From: Desulfobacterales bacterium
GTDB taxonomy: Bacteria > Desulfobacterota > Desulfobacteria > Desulfobacterales > SpSt-501
Direction of reading: 5' to 3'
Length of the DNA: 34,620 nucleotides
Assembly (NCBI GenBank): GCA_025454255.1
Contig: JALOOU010000057.1
Coordinates: 1 to 34,620, forward strand
Of the stretch, positions 1-9,180 are shown one piece after another (position 1 is the first letter of the stretch; the number at the start of each line of letters is the position of its first letter). A program made the position numbers and the translations under genes. Below the pieces are notes generated by a model. It saw nothing but the letters and a program-made list of their open reading frames with translations, did not search any database and was not told the DNA's origin.

Positions 1-567
<567 letters not shown>

Positions 568-607
568 TATCGCCTCCTCATTGCGGCTTCGCAGGGTCGG
601 TTTAAGA

Positions 608-691
608 CCAATCCCCCCGGCCCTCTTTGCCAAAGGGGGGGCAATGGAGTTTCCGGAGCATCCCCGCTTGAAAAAGGGGGTTGGGGGGAGT
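608..691. repeat. C/G-run inverted-repeat element between kinase and regulator
   Basis: Two short hairpins sit side by side: CCCTCTTTG facing CAAAGGGGG at about 621-639, and CCCCGCTT facing AAGGGGG at about 662-680. An outer pairing of ATCCCCCC (611-618) with TTGGGGGGA (681-689) could enclose both. It has the look of a dispersed intergenic repeat. It lies in the 185-bp gap between two genes of one likely operon, so it could shape transcript stability between them. No function is shown. Confidence 0.5.
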
Positions 692-752
692 TAGGCACCG
701 GCGTTGCAGCGACGCTGCTGAACGTACGTGAGCGCGTTGTATCATCCGGTCC

Positions 753-2909
753 TCACGTTTTTGCCGATTCTTCTTTTGAGCCGGTGGGCAGCTTGACCGT
801 GAAGGTGGTCCCGCGCTGCTTGCCGAGGGCGGTGGCCGGGGCGCTGGCGCACTCGATGGTGCCCCCGAAGCTGCTGACGATCCCGTAGCTCACGAACAGC
901 CCCAGGCCGGTGCCTTGGCCCTCGGGCTTGGTGGTGAAAAAGGGCTCGAAGATCCGGTCCATGTGCTCGGGCGGTATCCCGGACCCCGTGTCCTGGAACT
1001 GCACCACCACCCGCCGGGGGTTGCGCTCCAGCAGGCTGCGGATGGTCAGACTGCCTCCGGCTTCCATGGCGGCCATGGCGTTGGTGATCAGGTTGAGAAA
1101 GACCTGCTGCAGCTGGCGGGTGTCGGCCCGCGCCGGGGGCAGGGGGTCGGCGAGCTGGACGTTCAGCTCGACCTGTTTCTTCGCGAGCAGATGCCGCATG
1201 ATCTTGACGATGGCCTCGATGCAGCGGTTGACATCGGCCTGCGCCATCGGCTGGTTCTCGGCACGGGCGAAGGAGAGCAGGTTTTCGACCGTCTCCTTGC
1301 AGAGCAGTCCCTGGCGCTCGATGGTCTTGAGGTCCTCGAACTGCTGGGAGCCGGGCTCGGCCTTGTGCAGCAGCAGTTCGCAGAAGCCCAGGATGACGCC
1401 GAGCGGGTTGTTGATCTCGTGGGCCACCCCGGCGGCGAGCGTGCCCAGGCTGGCGAGCTTCTCGGCGTTCACGAGCTGCCGCTGCAGATTTTTGTTCTCG
1501 GTGACGTCGCGCGCGATGCAGAGCACGGCGCCGGTTTCGCCGCCCTCGGTCCGGATCGGCATGAAGTTGGCGCTGAGCCAGAGCGGCGGGTCCCCCAGCG
1601 GCAACTCGATCTCCTGGCGCAGGCTCTTGCCGGTGCGGTGCACCTGCTCGATGATGGCCGCCTGCTGGCCGGCGGCCGGTTCGGAAAAGGCGCTGGCGAT
1701 GTGCCGGCCGATGAAGGCCTCCGGCGTGCCGCCGAAAAAGGTGGCCGTGAAGGTATTCACGGACTGGAAGCGGCCCTCGCGGTCGACGGTGAAGATCAGG
1801 TCCTCGGCGCTCTCGACCAGGGAGCGGTATTTCTCCTCCGATTTGGCCAGGGCCTCGGTCTTCGCGAGCACCCGGGACTCCAGCACTTTAGACCAGCGGT
1901 TTTCCAGCCAGATGATCGTTCCGGCCCCCAGCATGACCGACAGCAGGATCCACCCCATCAGCAGGATCAGCTGCAGGGTGCCTTTTCGCAACGCCGCCTC
2001 CACCTCGGATTGGGGGGCGATCACGGCCACCGACCAAAACTGGGGGGGGTGGTTCGCCACCTCAACCGGGGTGTAGGCGATGAGCTTTTTCATCGGGCTC
2101 ACGATCCCCCGGTGCCAGGGGGAGTAATACCACCCGGTGCCCTGCTCGCCTTTCAGCATCCGCTCCTGCTGAATGAAGTTGATGCGCTCGTAGGAGACGA
2201 GCGGAAGCCGTTCTTCGCGCACGGTGAAGGCGTTGCCGCCGATGAAGTCCGGGTTGGGGTGGTAGAGGAAGGTGCCGCTTGCGTCGATCAGCCAGGCATA
2301 TCCGCTCGCCCCGGAGCGGATGGACTTCAACAGCCCGGATACCAGCGCATCGACGTTGATGCGGAAAGCGAGCAGGCGGGAGCCATCCGCAGTGATCGGG
2401 GTGGCCGCCAGCATTTCAGCGGCGGCCCCGCTTCTCTCGACCGCAGAGACCCAGAGGGCGGGCGACTCCCCGGCCGGAAAAAGGACGGATCTCTCCGGCG
2501 CGTCCGTCGGCAGCGGCTGTTCACCCCATTGGCCGGCAGGGGTGAGAAGCAGGACGCGGTCGTGGGTCAGGTCGACGACATCGATTCGGCGCACGCCGCT
2601 GTCGGCGGTGCGCTCGAGCCCCTGGCGCAGGATGGCTCTGCCCTCGGTGGATTCGGCGGAGACCGACCGCAGGCTGAGAGCCAGGTGCAGGAGTTCGCGG
2701 ATGATCCCGCCGATCTCCCGTTCGATGCGCGCCTTGGCGGTCTGGGCGATGACCATCTGCTGGGCGTTGAACTGATCGGTCACGACCGTGCGCATCTCCC
2801 GCAGGGACCAGAGGCCGACCAGGATCCCTCCGGCCGTGATCAGGATGACGGCCAGGTAGACGACGGTGACGATGATGCGCCCGGATCTGGTTTGCTTGGT
2901 AATCGACAT
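753..2909 (-). CDS. Membrane histidine kinase with Cache-type sensor and PAS domain
   Basis: 718 residues. A first membrane helix (about 12-34) and a second (about 311-334) bracket a ~275-residue extracytoplasmic sensor region with the look of a double-Cache ligand-binding domain (SGYAWLIDASGTFLYHP near 202-218). A PAS domain covers about 360-475. The HisKA helix carries the phospho-accepting H497 (AGVAHEINNPLG), and a HATPase domain follows with the N-box (NLITNAMAAM), G1 box (DTGSGIPPEH) and G2 box (GTGLGLF). There is no receiver in this protein; the partner is probably the NtrC-type regulator 185 bp downstream. The ligand cannot be told from sequence. The ATG at 2907-2909 has a weak ribosome site, but a promoter lies a suitable distance upstream. 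Confidence 0.93.
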   Translation of the reverse strand: MSITKQTRSGRIIVTVVYLAVILITAGGILVGLWSLREMRTVVTDQFNAQQMVIAQTAKARIEREIGGIIRELLHLALSLRSVSAESTEGRAILRQGLERTADSGVRRIDVVDLTHDRVLLLTPAGQWGEQPLPTDAPERSVLFPAGESPALWVSAVERSGAAAEMLAATPITADGSRLLAFRINVDALVSGLLKSIRSGASGYAWLIDASGTFLYHPNPDFIGGNAFTVREERLPLVSYERINFIQQERMLKGEQGTGWYYSPWHRGIVSPMKKLIAYTPVEVANHPPQFWSVAVIAPQSEVEAALRKGTLQLILLMGWILLSVMLGAGTIIWLENRWSKVLESRVLAKTEALAKSEEKYRSLVESAEDLIFTVDREGRFQSVNTFTATFFGGTPEAFIGRHIASAFSEPAAGQQAAIIEQVHRTGKSLRQEIELPLGDPPLWLSANFMPIRTEGGETGAVLCIARDVTENKNLQRQLVNAEKLASLGTLAAGVAHEINNPLGVILGFCELLLHKAEPGSQQFEDLKTIERQGLLCKETVENLLSFARAENQPMAQADVNRCIEAIVKIMRHLLAKKQVELNVQLADPLPPARADTRQLQQVFLNLITNAMAAMEAGGSLTIRSLLERNPRRVVVQFQDTGSGIPPEHMDRIFEPFFTTKPEGQGTGLGLFVSYGIVSSFGGTIECASAPATALGKQRGTTFTVKLPTGSKEESAKT

Positions 2910-2962
2910 GGCCCGTTGTCGCCGCAGGAACCCAGTGCCGCCGTTGGCTGCGGATCGTGCGC

Positions 2963-2990
2963 ATCATAGCCGATTTTGGGGAAATCTCAA
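2963..2990 (-). promoter_or_regulatory. Candidate sigma-70 promoter of the Cache/PAS kinase
   Basis: On the minus strand, TTGAGA (2985-2990) and TATGAT (2963-2968) are separated by 16 bp and each matches consensus at 5 of 6 bases. Transcription would begin about 45 bp before the kinase ATG. The rest of the gap up to 3186 is GC-rich and holds nothing I can name. Confidence 0.6.
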
Positions 2991-3186
2991 GCCGCGGGCC
3001 GGCGTGGGGGGGTGGGGCCGAGGGCGATCGGGCCATGGGCGGCGGGCGCTGCCCGGGTTCGACCGATGCGGGCCAACGGCTGCGCGGCAGCCCTGCGGCT
3101 GCCGGATCGCATCGTTTCCGACGGGCTTCCGTCGGGCCGTCCTCGGCCGGCGCGGGAAGCCTCGGCGCAGCGGAGAGGGTTTCGGT

Positions 3187-3741
3187 TCAGATCCTGCACG
3201 CGGTAATCATGCCGCAGACTTTGCTGAAGACATCCGTCAGGCGCAAAATGCCCACGATGTCAGACCTGCGGCAGACCAGCAGCGACTGGTGGTTGCCCAT
3301 GATCAGCTGATGGATGGCCTCCTGGAGCGAGGCCTCCTCCGCGATGCACTCCTTTTCGGTCGGCGTGTACATGATGTCCTTGACTTTATAGTTCGCCGCC
3401 GTTTTGCAGATGTCGTCCAGGGGGCTTTTCCAAAGCCCGTAATCCCGGATCATCTTGCGGAGGTAATCGTCGCTGAGGCCGAAACGCGTCAAGTCCTTGA
3501 GCTCGCCGATGCCCTTGTACTTGGGCTCGAGGCTGCGGATCACATCCAGTTGGCTCAGTTTGCCCACGATGCGGCGCTGGGCGTCATAGACCAGGACGGC
3601 CCGGTGCCGATAGGCGTGGCGGCTGTATTTCTCGCGTGCCTCTTCCAGCGCCCGCACGGCTTCGTAGAGGTCCGCCTCCTCCGAAACCGTGGCGTACTCC
3701 TCCAGCGGGACCATCATCTCTTTTACCAGGATCGACGTCAT
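3187..3741 (-). CDS. CBS-domain pair protein
   Basis: 184 residues with two CBS modules. The first is about 4-75 (VKEMMVPLEEYATVSE to VGKLSQLDVIRSLEP). The second is about 119-178 (VKDIMYTPTEKECIAEE to VGILRLTDVFSKV). A ~45-residue linker rich in charged residues joins them. CBS pairs usually bind adenine nucleotides and act as energy or redox sensors. There is no fused effector domain, so the target is unknown. The reading frame is open upstream to 3888, but the ATG at 3739-3741 is preceded by GGGAGGGG and starts exactly at the CBS fold, so it was chosen. The gene follows the cytidylate-kinase-like gene after 154 bp and appears to have its own promoter. Confidence 0.88.
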   Translation of the reverse strand: MTSILVKEMMVPLEEYATVSEEADLYEAVRALEEAREKYSRHAYRHRAVLVYDAQRRIVGKLSQLDVIRSLEPKYKGIGELKDLTRFGLSDDYLRKMIRDYGLWKSPLDDICKTAANYKVKDIMYTPTEKECIAEEASLQEAIHQLIMGNHQSLLVCRRSDIVGILRLTDVFSKVCGMITACRI

Positions 3742-3798
3742 CAACCCCTCCCTTTCCCCGGATTCGATACCGCCTGCGCGCGGCAGCTTGGATGGCGT

Positions 3799-3827
3799 CG
3801 AATACCCAATGCGGCTGGCGTTGTCAA
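3799..3827 (-). promoter_or_regulatory. Candidate promoter of the CBS-pair gene
   Basis: Minus strand: a perfect TTGACA at 3822-3827, 17 bp spacing, and TATTCG at 3799-3804 (a weaker -10). The -35 region and the bases just after it closely match the promoter candidate in front of dsrC. Its presence suggests the CBS gene is not transcribed only from the hydrogenase operon. Confidence 0.5.
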
Positions 3828-3895
3828 TACGGCCCCGAGCCGCCGGACCGGCGGCGGCGCGGTCGCCGGCAGCCGGGACCGATTGCATCCGGGCT

Positions 3896-4648
3896 TCAGT
3901 GGTTCAGCTCCCCGGCGAATTTTTTCCGATAGGCCCGGGAGACCAGCTCCGCCGCGAGGGAGGGGGAGGCCAGGTGGTCGCAGTTGATGACCATGTCGAA
4001 CTCGTAGGGGCTGGCGTCCCTCTTGCCGAAGGCTTTTTGGAAAAAGGCGCGCTGCTCCCGGTCGATCTTGGCCAGGGTGGCGGCGGCCTCCGCCTCGCCG
4101 ATATGCAGCAGGGAGGCCAGGCGCCGGATCCGGAATTCGTCGGAGCAGATGAAGCGCACCGCCAGCACGCGCGCGCGGGGCAGGATCAAATGCGTCCCGC
4201 GGCCGACGAAGATCGTCGACTCCGTGGCGGCCAGCGCCAGCACCGCGCTGACCAGGCTGCGCAGGTAGTCGCTCATGACAAAGGATTTTTTCCCGAAGAT
4301 CATGGCCGACAGCTCGACGGTCTTGCCGGGGTAGATTTCGTCGAAGAACTGGACGGTCTCCGGGTCCAGGCCGCCTTCGCCGCTCATGCGCTCGAGAATC
4401 TCGCGGTCGGCGACCCGCAGGCGGGTCCTGCGGGCGAGCAGATCGGCGATCTCCAGCGCGCCCACCCCGATCTTGCGCGAAAAGCAGATGCAGGGGGGGA
4501 TCTGCAGGGGGGCGCCCTTCAGTTGGGCCAGCTTCCGGCGGCGCGCCTCCCACTCGCGCGCATAGCGGGAGACCAGTTCGCCGGCCTCGGGGCGTTTTTT
4601 GGCATAGGTGCCGGGGACGTACGGGGTCACCGTCTTGAGGATCGCCAT
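3896..4648 (-). CDS. Cytidylate-kinase-like family protein
   Basis: 250 residues resembling the cytidylate-kinase-like (Cytidylate_kin2) family. The landmarks are an ISRxxGSGG-type N-terminal loop seen here as CFSRKIGVGALEIADLLA, then DREILERMS, VGRGTHLIL, the FICSDEFRIRRL helix and a DREQRAFFQKAFG segment that corresponds to the lid. An extra ~50 residues precede the nucleotide-binding loop. The loop has GVGA in place of GSGG and no lysine, so normal CMP kinase activity is doubtful; this subfamily may be regulatory. The ATG follows the TGA of the hydrogenase protease by one base, and the ribosome site GAGGGAGG lies within the end of that gene, so translation is probably coupled. Its role beside a hydrogenase is unknown. 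Confidence 0.8.
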   Translation of the reverse strand: MAILKTVTPYVPGTYAKKRPEAGELVSRYAREWEARRRKLAQLKGAPLQIPPCICFSRKIGVGALEIADLLARRTRLRVADREILERMSGEGGLDPETVQFFDEIYPGKTVELSAMIFGKKSFVMSDYLRSLVSAVLALAATESTIFVGRGTHLILPRARVLAVRFICSDEFRIRRLASLLHIGEAEAAATLAKIDREQRAFFQKAFGKRDASPYEFDMVINCDHLASPSLAAELVSRAYRKKFAGELNH

Positions 4649-4649
4649 G

Positions 4650-5177
4650 TCACACCTCCCTCGGGTGATCGGTGAGAAAACGATGGTCGGCGTTCGGCCG
4701 GATCAGGTTGAGGACGACGCCGGCGGCGGGGTCGACGAGAGCGGCCGGCGTCGGCGACAGCTTCCGGGTGAAATCGAAGCGCTCGCCCCTCACTGAGACC
4801 AGAAAGCTCTCCGGCGCCCGGCCGGCGAACGCCTGCAGCAACCAGAGAAACCCCTCCGGCGGCAGGGCGTGCGTGAGCCCCGGGGCCCAACGTGCTTGCG
4901 GGCCGATGCGCGAGCAGACGATCGCACGGGGCTCGGCCGGCACATGGGCGTCGACGAAGACCAGCCGGCTGCATCCGCCGACGTCCAGCACGAGCTCCGG
5001 CACCAGCTGGCGGAAGAAGAGCACCGCCGCCTCCGCCGCGGCTGCGCCCAACCCGGTGTCGCCGTCGTCGAGGGGGGGCGCCCCCAGCCGGCGGCGCAGC
5101 CGGTTGACGACGTGGAAAGCGACGCCGTCGTCCCCGCGGTCGGGGTTGCCCAGCCCCATCACCACCGCGCGTGTCAT
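4650..5177 (-). CDS. hoxW: Hydrogenase maturation protease (HoxW/HyaD family)
   Basis: 175 residues. The N-terminal GLGNPDRGDDGVAFHVV is the family signature. D16, D76 (VFVDAHV) and H103 (THALPPEGF) fit the three nickel-sensing residues known in this family (Glu/Asp, Asp, His). The enzyme removes the C-terminal tail of the [NiFe] large subunit once nickel is in place. The frame is open to 5207, but the ATG at 5175-5177 has GGAGG at good spacing and begins at the family start. It lies 19 bp after the large-subunit gene, its likely substrate, and its stop touches the next start. The family is certain; that it serves this hydrogenase follows from position. Confidence 0.92.
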   Translation of the reverse strand: MTRAVVMGLGNPDRGDDGVAFHVVNRLRRRLGAPPLDDGDTGLGAAAAEAAVLFFRQLVPELVLDVGGCSRLVFVDAHVPAEPRAIVCSRIGPQARWAPGLTHALPPEGFLWLLQAFAGRAPESFLVSVRGERFDFTRKLSPTPAALVDPAAGVVLNLIRPNADHRFLTDHPREV

Positions 5178-5196
5178 CTCCGGGACCTCCGCAACG

Positions 5197-6624
5197 TCAG
5201 CGTGCAAGCCGGCCCAGCACCCGGCCGTCCGGCCCTATCAGCGTCAGCTCAAGCGGCATGCGCCCGATCGCGTGCGTGGAGCAGGAAAAACACGGGTCGT
5301 AGCAGCGCACCGCGGCCTCCACCCGGTTGAGCATCCCCTCGGCCACCGCCGGGCCGTGCACGAAGGACTTGGCGACGCTCTCCACCGCCCGGTTCATGGC
5401 CCAGTTGTTGTGTCCGGTGGCGACGATCAGGTTGGCCCGGGCGATCAGCCCGTTGGCATCCACGCTGTAGTCGTGCACGAGGGTGCCGCGCGGGGCCTCG
5501 ATGGCGGCGATCCCGCGGCACCTGGGTTCGGCCGGCCCGCAGGCCCGGGTGTCTAAAGCGAGGATCTCAGGCTCTGCGAGCAGCTGGTCGATGCGCTCGA
5601 GGGCGTAAATCAGCTCGATCAGCCGCGCATAGTGGTAGAAGAGCGAACCCTCCACCGGCCGCCCGTCGGCGATCTGCCGGAAGCGCTTGAACTCCTCCTG
5701 GGCCAGGGGGGTGGGGATGGCGTCGATCACGTTCAGCCGGCCCAGGGGCCCCACGCGGTAGGAGCCCTGCGGCCAGCCCTGCTTGCGGTAGTGCGGGAAC
5801 TTCAAGAACGACCAGGGCTCCACGTGCTCGGCCACATGGTCGAGGTAGTCGCGGGGGTGGAACTGCTCGAGCCGCCTGCCGGCGGGGTCGCAGATGCGGA
5901 TCTCGCCGTCGTAAAGGGCGAGCCGGCCGGCGGCGTCGACCATGCCCATGTAGTTGGAAGGGAACGAGGCGAAGCGCAGCGCGAGGTCGCGGTTCTTCTC
6001 CACCCAGCCGTTCAGCAGGCCGACCCCCTCCAGCGCCGTACCGATCTGGGTTTCGATCTCGCCGGAAATGGCGTCGCGGTCCTGGATGCTGAGCGGGGCG
6101 TTCACTCCGCCGGGGACGGCAAAATTGGGGTGGACCCGCTTGCCGCCGAGCCGCTCGATGATCTGCTGGCCGAAGCGCCTCAGCCCCACCGCCTTGAGGG
6201 CGAGCTGCGGGTCGGCCTCGATGAGGCCGAAGACGTTGCGCACGGCGGGGTCTGCATCGAAGCCCAGCACCAGGTCCGGCCCGGCGAGGTAGAAGAAGTG
6301 CATCCCGTGGGACTGCACGAACTGGCCCATGTGCAAGAGCTCGCGCAGCAGGAGGGCCGCCCGCGGCGGCTCCACCCCCATGATCGCATCGCAGCTCTTG
6401 GCCGAGGCCAGGTGGTGGCTGACCGGGCAGATCCCGCAGATGCGCTGGGTGATCTGCGGCATTTCGAAGTGCGGGCGGCCTTCGCTGAATTTCTCCAGCC
6501 CGCGGAACTCGTCGACGTGCAGGAAGGAGCGCTCCACCGCGCCCGAGTCGTCCAGGTGAATCGTGATGCGGGCGTGGCCCTCGATGCGGGTGACAGGCTC
6601 GATGGTGATCTTCTGGGCGGTCAT
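5197..6624 (-). CDS. hoxH: Group 3 [NiFe] hydrogenase large subunit (HoxH/HydL-like)
   Basis: 475 residues. The N-terminal EPVTRIEGHARI is the large-subunit signature. The nickel ligands are present as C63/C66 in RICGICPVSH and C445/C448 in DPCFSCSTH. The 24-residue tail after H451 is what the maturation protease should cut off. Similarity is to soluble NAD(P)-linked (group 3) enzymes rather than membrane-bound uptake hydrogenases, and there is no signal peptide partner. Both nickel-binding pairs use cysteine, so this is not a selenohydrogenase. The frame opens upstream to 6684, but the ATG at 6622-6624 follows GGAGGCG and begins five residues before the conserved motif. It is the catalytic subunit of the cluster that also encodes NuoE-, NuoF- and NuoG-like subunits. 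Confidence 0.95.
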   Translation of the reverse strand: MTAQKITIEPVTRIEGHARITIHLDDSGAVERSFLHVDEFRGLEKFSEGRPHFEMPQITQRICGICPVSHHLASAKSCDAIMGVEPPRAALLLRELLHMGQFVQSHGMHFFYLAGPDLVLGFDADPAVRNVFGLIEADPQLALKAVGLRRFGQQIIERLGGKRVHPNFAVPGGVNAPLSIQDRDAISGEIETQIGTALEGVGLLNGWVEKNRDLALRFASFPSNYMGMVDAAGRLALYDGEIRICDPAGRRLEQFHPRDYLDHVAEHVEPWSFLKFPHYRKQGWPQGSYRVGPLGRLNVIDAIPTPLAQEEFKRFRQIADGRPVEGSLFYHYARLIELIYALERIDQLLAEPEILALDTRACGPAEPRCRGIAAIEAPRGTLVHDYSVDANGLIARANLIVATGHNNWAMNRAVESVAKSFVHGPAVAEGMLNRVEAAVRCYDPCFSCSTHAIGRMPLELTLIGPDGRVLGRLAR

Positions 6625-6671
6625 GTTCGCCTCCAAGATGTGAAGTGCAGCAGCGAGTTGTGAGCCCTTAC

Positions 6672-6784
6672 AGAAAGGGTTCAAGGGGTCCGGGGTTCAA
6701 GCAAAACGCGCTCGTCTTCAAACATGCCCCATTTCGTTATCGGTTTACCCGAACCCCCGGCCCCTTGGCCTCTCGAACCCTTCT
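6672..6784. repeat. GGGTTC-type intergenic inverted repeat
   Basis: The left arm (6672-6699) holds GGGTTC, AAGGGG and CCGGGGTTC blocks. The right arm (6750-6784) holds their complements GAACCCCCGG, CCCCTT and GAACCC in reverse order, so a long imperfect hairpin is possible. It fills the 163-bp gap between the large- and small-subunit genes. Similar GGGTTC/GAACCC elements occur near 12.4, 24.1 and 27.4 kb. Confidence 0.55.
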
Positions 6785-6787
6785 TTT

Positions 6788-7333
6788 TCAATCGTACCTC
6801 AAATGCTCGCGCGGCAGGCAGGTCGGGATCCGGCCGGCCAGCAGCTCCGAGAAGAGGTAGTGGAAGTCGTCGGCCCGCGGCGGGCATCCGGGCAGAAAGA
6901 TGTCCACCTTGACCACGTCGCCCACACCGGTCACGGTCTCCAGCGGCCGGCCCAGCTCCGGCGAGTCCGGAATGAGCCCGTCGACCGTGCTTTCGGTTTC
7001 CAGGTAGGCGCGCCGCAGCGCCGCCTGGGTGCCGGCCAGGTTGCGGGCCGCGACGATGCCGCCGAAGGTTGCGCAGTCCCCCACTGCGACGAGGTAGCGG
7101 CAGCGCGCGCGCATGCGCCGGGCGACCTCGACGTTGTGGGTGTTGCTCACCGCGCCGGTGAGGATGCCGACCGTCACCCCGGCGGGCGGCGGGTGCTTGA
7201 GATCGGTGACCGGGCTTGCGGTGAACGCCACGTGATGCAGGAGCGCGACGATGCGCTCGTCCAAATCCAGCAGCGACATGTGGCATCCGGCGCAGGCGGC
7301 CAGCCAGTCGGTGGCGATCAGGACCTTTGCCAT
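6788..7333 (-). CDS. hoxY: [NiFe] hydrogenase small subunit (HoxY/HydS-like)
   Basis: 181 residues, the short form typical of cytoplasmic group 3 enzymes with only the proximal [4Fe-4S] cluster. The four likely ligands are C14 and C17 (CAGCHMS), C87 (GDCATFGG) and C150 (LPGCPPRAD). There is no twin-arginine signal, so the enzyme is cytoplasmic. It passes electrons between the nickel site in the large subunit and the iron-sulfur chain of the NuoG-like subunit. The start ATG at 7331-7333 begins at the family N-terminus (KVLIATDWLAACAGC). The preceding gene ends 15 bp upstream, so the two are co-transcribed. Confidence 0.94.
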   Translation of the reverse strand: MAKVLIATDWLAACAGCHMSLLDLDERIVALLHHVAFTASPVTDLKHPPPAGVTVGILTGAVSNTHNVEVARRMRARCRYLVAVGDCATFGGIVAARNLAGTQAALRRAYLETESTVDGLIPDSPELGRPLETVTGVGDVVKVDIFLPGCPPRADDFHYLFSELLAGRIPTCLPREHLRYD

Positions 7334-7348
7334 GGCAGCGTCTCCTTT

Positions 7349-9130
7349 TCAGGGCGTCCGACGGGTGCGCCGTTCGGGCCGCTTCAGGCCGGGGTCGTCC
7401 TCCAGACCGAGCGTCTCGGCCAGACGGCCCAGGATGTCCCAGTCGGGGCGGGACTGGCCGGAGGGCGGCAGGGCGGCATGGGCCCGGCACAGGCTCCCTT
7501 CGGTGTTGGTGAGGGTCCCGGAGCGCTCCAGCCAGGTCGCCATGGGCAGGAGCAGGTCGGCCCGGGCGGCCAGGGGCGAATCGTAGCAGGCCTGGGCGAT
7601 GACGAAGGACCGGCGGTCGATCCCGGCCGCGAGCGCCTCCATGGTTCCGTTCTCCTCCCCGGCGATCACAAAAAGCGTGTCGCAGCCGGTCGGCTCCAGG
7701 GTGCCGTTCACGTCTACAGCGGACGCGGTGCGCGTGTTGACACCGGGCTGGAGCGCGAGGAAGCGCGCCCTGCCGGCCAGACGCTGCAGGGTGCGGCGGT
7801 CGGCTTTCTTCAGCCCGCTGCCGTAGACGACCATCGGGCGGGCGGCCGCCAAGAGCGCATCCACGGCGACCTCGAGCTGCCGGGGCACGACGTGCATTTC
7901 GGCGAAGGCCGCCAGCTCCCCCGGGCGCTTTCCGGCCGTGATCAGTCGCGCGCCGCGATCCACGGCGCGCTTGATTAGAAAGGCGGCCACCGGCTGATCG
8001 GCGCTGGGGTCCGTGCCGGCCAGAAGGATGGCGTCGCTTGCGCACAGATCGGCCAGCCGGCCTCTCTCCGCTGTCGGAAATGTGGCGCAGACTCCGTCGA
8101 CCATGCCCCTCTGGCCGGCGTTGAGCGTGTCGAGGAAGATTTTCTTCGCGAGCATGAGCGCCTCGTTGGTCATCCGGGTGGAGGCCATCAGCCCCAGGCG
8201 CAGGGGGTCGGTGGCCTGCAGTCGGGCGGCCGCCTCGGCCAGCGCTTTTTCCCAGCTCACGGGAAGCCGTTCGCCCCCGTCGTTGAGCATCGGCGCCAGG
8301 ATCCGCGGGCGGTGGTCCTCCAGCGCCTCGAAGCGTCCCCGGCGGCAGAGCAGGCCGCGGTTGACCGGCGCCTCCCACAGGCTCTCCAGCCGGAGCACCT
8401 GGCCGCGGTGCATGGCCACGTTCAGCCCGCAGCCGAGGCTGCATTGACTGCAGGTCGTGGCGATGCGTTCGAGCTCGGCCGGCCGGGCCATGAAGGCGCT
8501 GCGTTTTTCGATCAACGCCCCGGTCGGGCACACCTCGACGCAGGTGCCGCAGCCGACGCAGGTGGACTCTGCCAACGGCACGTCCATGTCGGCGCACAAC
8601 ATGGTCTGCGCCCCGCGCTGCCGAAGATCCAGCGTGTGGTTGCCGACCAGCTCGGCACAGGCCCGGACGCAGCGCCGGCAGAGCACGCAGCGGTTGTGGT
8701 CCAGCAGGTGGTGCGCGGGCGAGGCGTCCACGGCAAACCGGTGTTCATAGGTCGGGTAGACCCAGTGGTCCAGGCCGTAGCGGTAGCCGAGCTCCTGCAG
8801 CTGGCAGTCGCCGCTCATGGGGCAGGTCATGCAGAAATGGTTGCGCTCGGAGAAGATCAGCTCCAGCACGAACCGGCGGGCCGCGACCACCTTGGCGGAC
8901 TCGGTTTGAACCTCCATGCGCTCGGTCGCCGGAAAGGTGCACGCGGGTTGGAGGGTCCGCTGCCCGCTCACTTCCACCAGGCATACGCGGCAGGCGCCCG
9001 CGGGGGCGAGCGCGGGGTGGTGGCAGAGGGTCGGGATGTCGATGCCGGCCCCCCGGGCGGCTTCGAGAACGGTCTGTCCGGCGTGTGCTGAAACCTTCTG
9101 CCCATTGATCGTGATCGTCACCGTGCCCAT
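7349..9130 (-). CDS. NuoG-like iron-sulfur subunit of the hydrogenase (HydA/HoxU-like, no H-cluster)
   Basis: 593 residues. The ligands visible are a [2Fe-2S] set (C36, C47, C50, C64), a His-Cys [4Fe-4S] set (H98, C100, C103, C109), two ferredoxin-type [4Fe-4S] sets (C148/151/154/158 and C191/194/197/201), and an N7-type set (C227, C230, C234, C263). A shortened molybdopterin-oxidoreductase-like domain follows, with no sign of a metal-cofactor ligand. HoxU of NAD-linked hydrogenases stops at about 240 residues, so this protein is HoxU plus a NuoG-like tail. It should be the electron wire, and perhaps the ferredoxin docking site, of the complex. The frame is open far upstream because of GC content; the ATG at 9128-9130 with GGGAGGG before it is the real start. 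Confidence 0.92.
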   Translation of the reverse strand: MGTVTITINGQKVSAHAGQTVLEAARGAGIDIPTLCHHPALAPAGACRVCLVEVSGQRTLQPACTFPATERMEVQTESAKVVAARRFVLELIFSERNHFCMTCPMSGDCQLQELGYRYGLDHWVYPTYEHRFAVDASPAHHLLDHNRCVLCRRCVRACAELVGNHTLDLRQRGAQTMLCADMDVPLAESTCVGCGTCVEVCPTGALIEKRSAFMARPAELERIATTCSQCSLGCGLNVAMHRGQVLRLESLWEAPVNRGLLCRRGRFEALEDHRPRILAPMLNDGGERLPVSWEKALAEAAARLQATDPLRLGLMASTRMTNEALMLAKKIFLDTLNAGQRGMVDGVCATFPTAERGRLADLCASDAILLAGTDPSADQPVAAFLIKRAVDRGARLITAGKRPGELAAFAEMHVVPRQLEVAVDALLAAARPMVVYGSGLKKADRRTLQRLAGRARFLALQPGVNTRTASAVDVNGTLEPTGCDTLFVIAGEENGTMEALAAGIDRRSFVIAQACYDSPLAARADLLLPMATWLERSGTLTNTEGSLCRAHAALPPSGQSRPDWDILGRLAETLGLEDDPGLKRPERRTRRTP

Positions 9131-9180
9131 GGGGTGCCCTCCCTTCGGGATGGCGATGGTTGACAGGCGGCTGCGGTTTC

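Noticed and set aside
5197-6624. Selenocysteine in the hydrogenase large subunit
   Set aside because: All four nickel-ligand positions are encoded as ordinary cysteine codons and the frame has no internal TGA.
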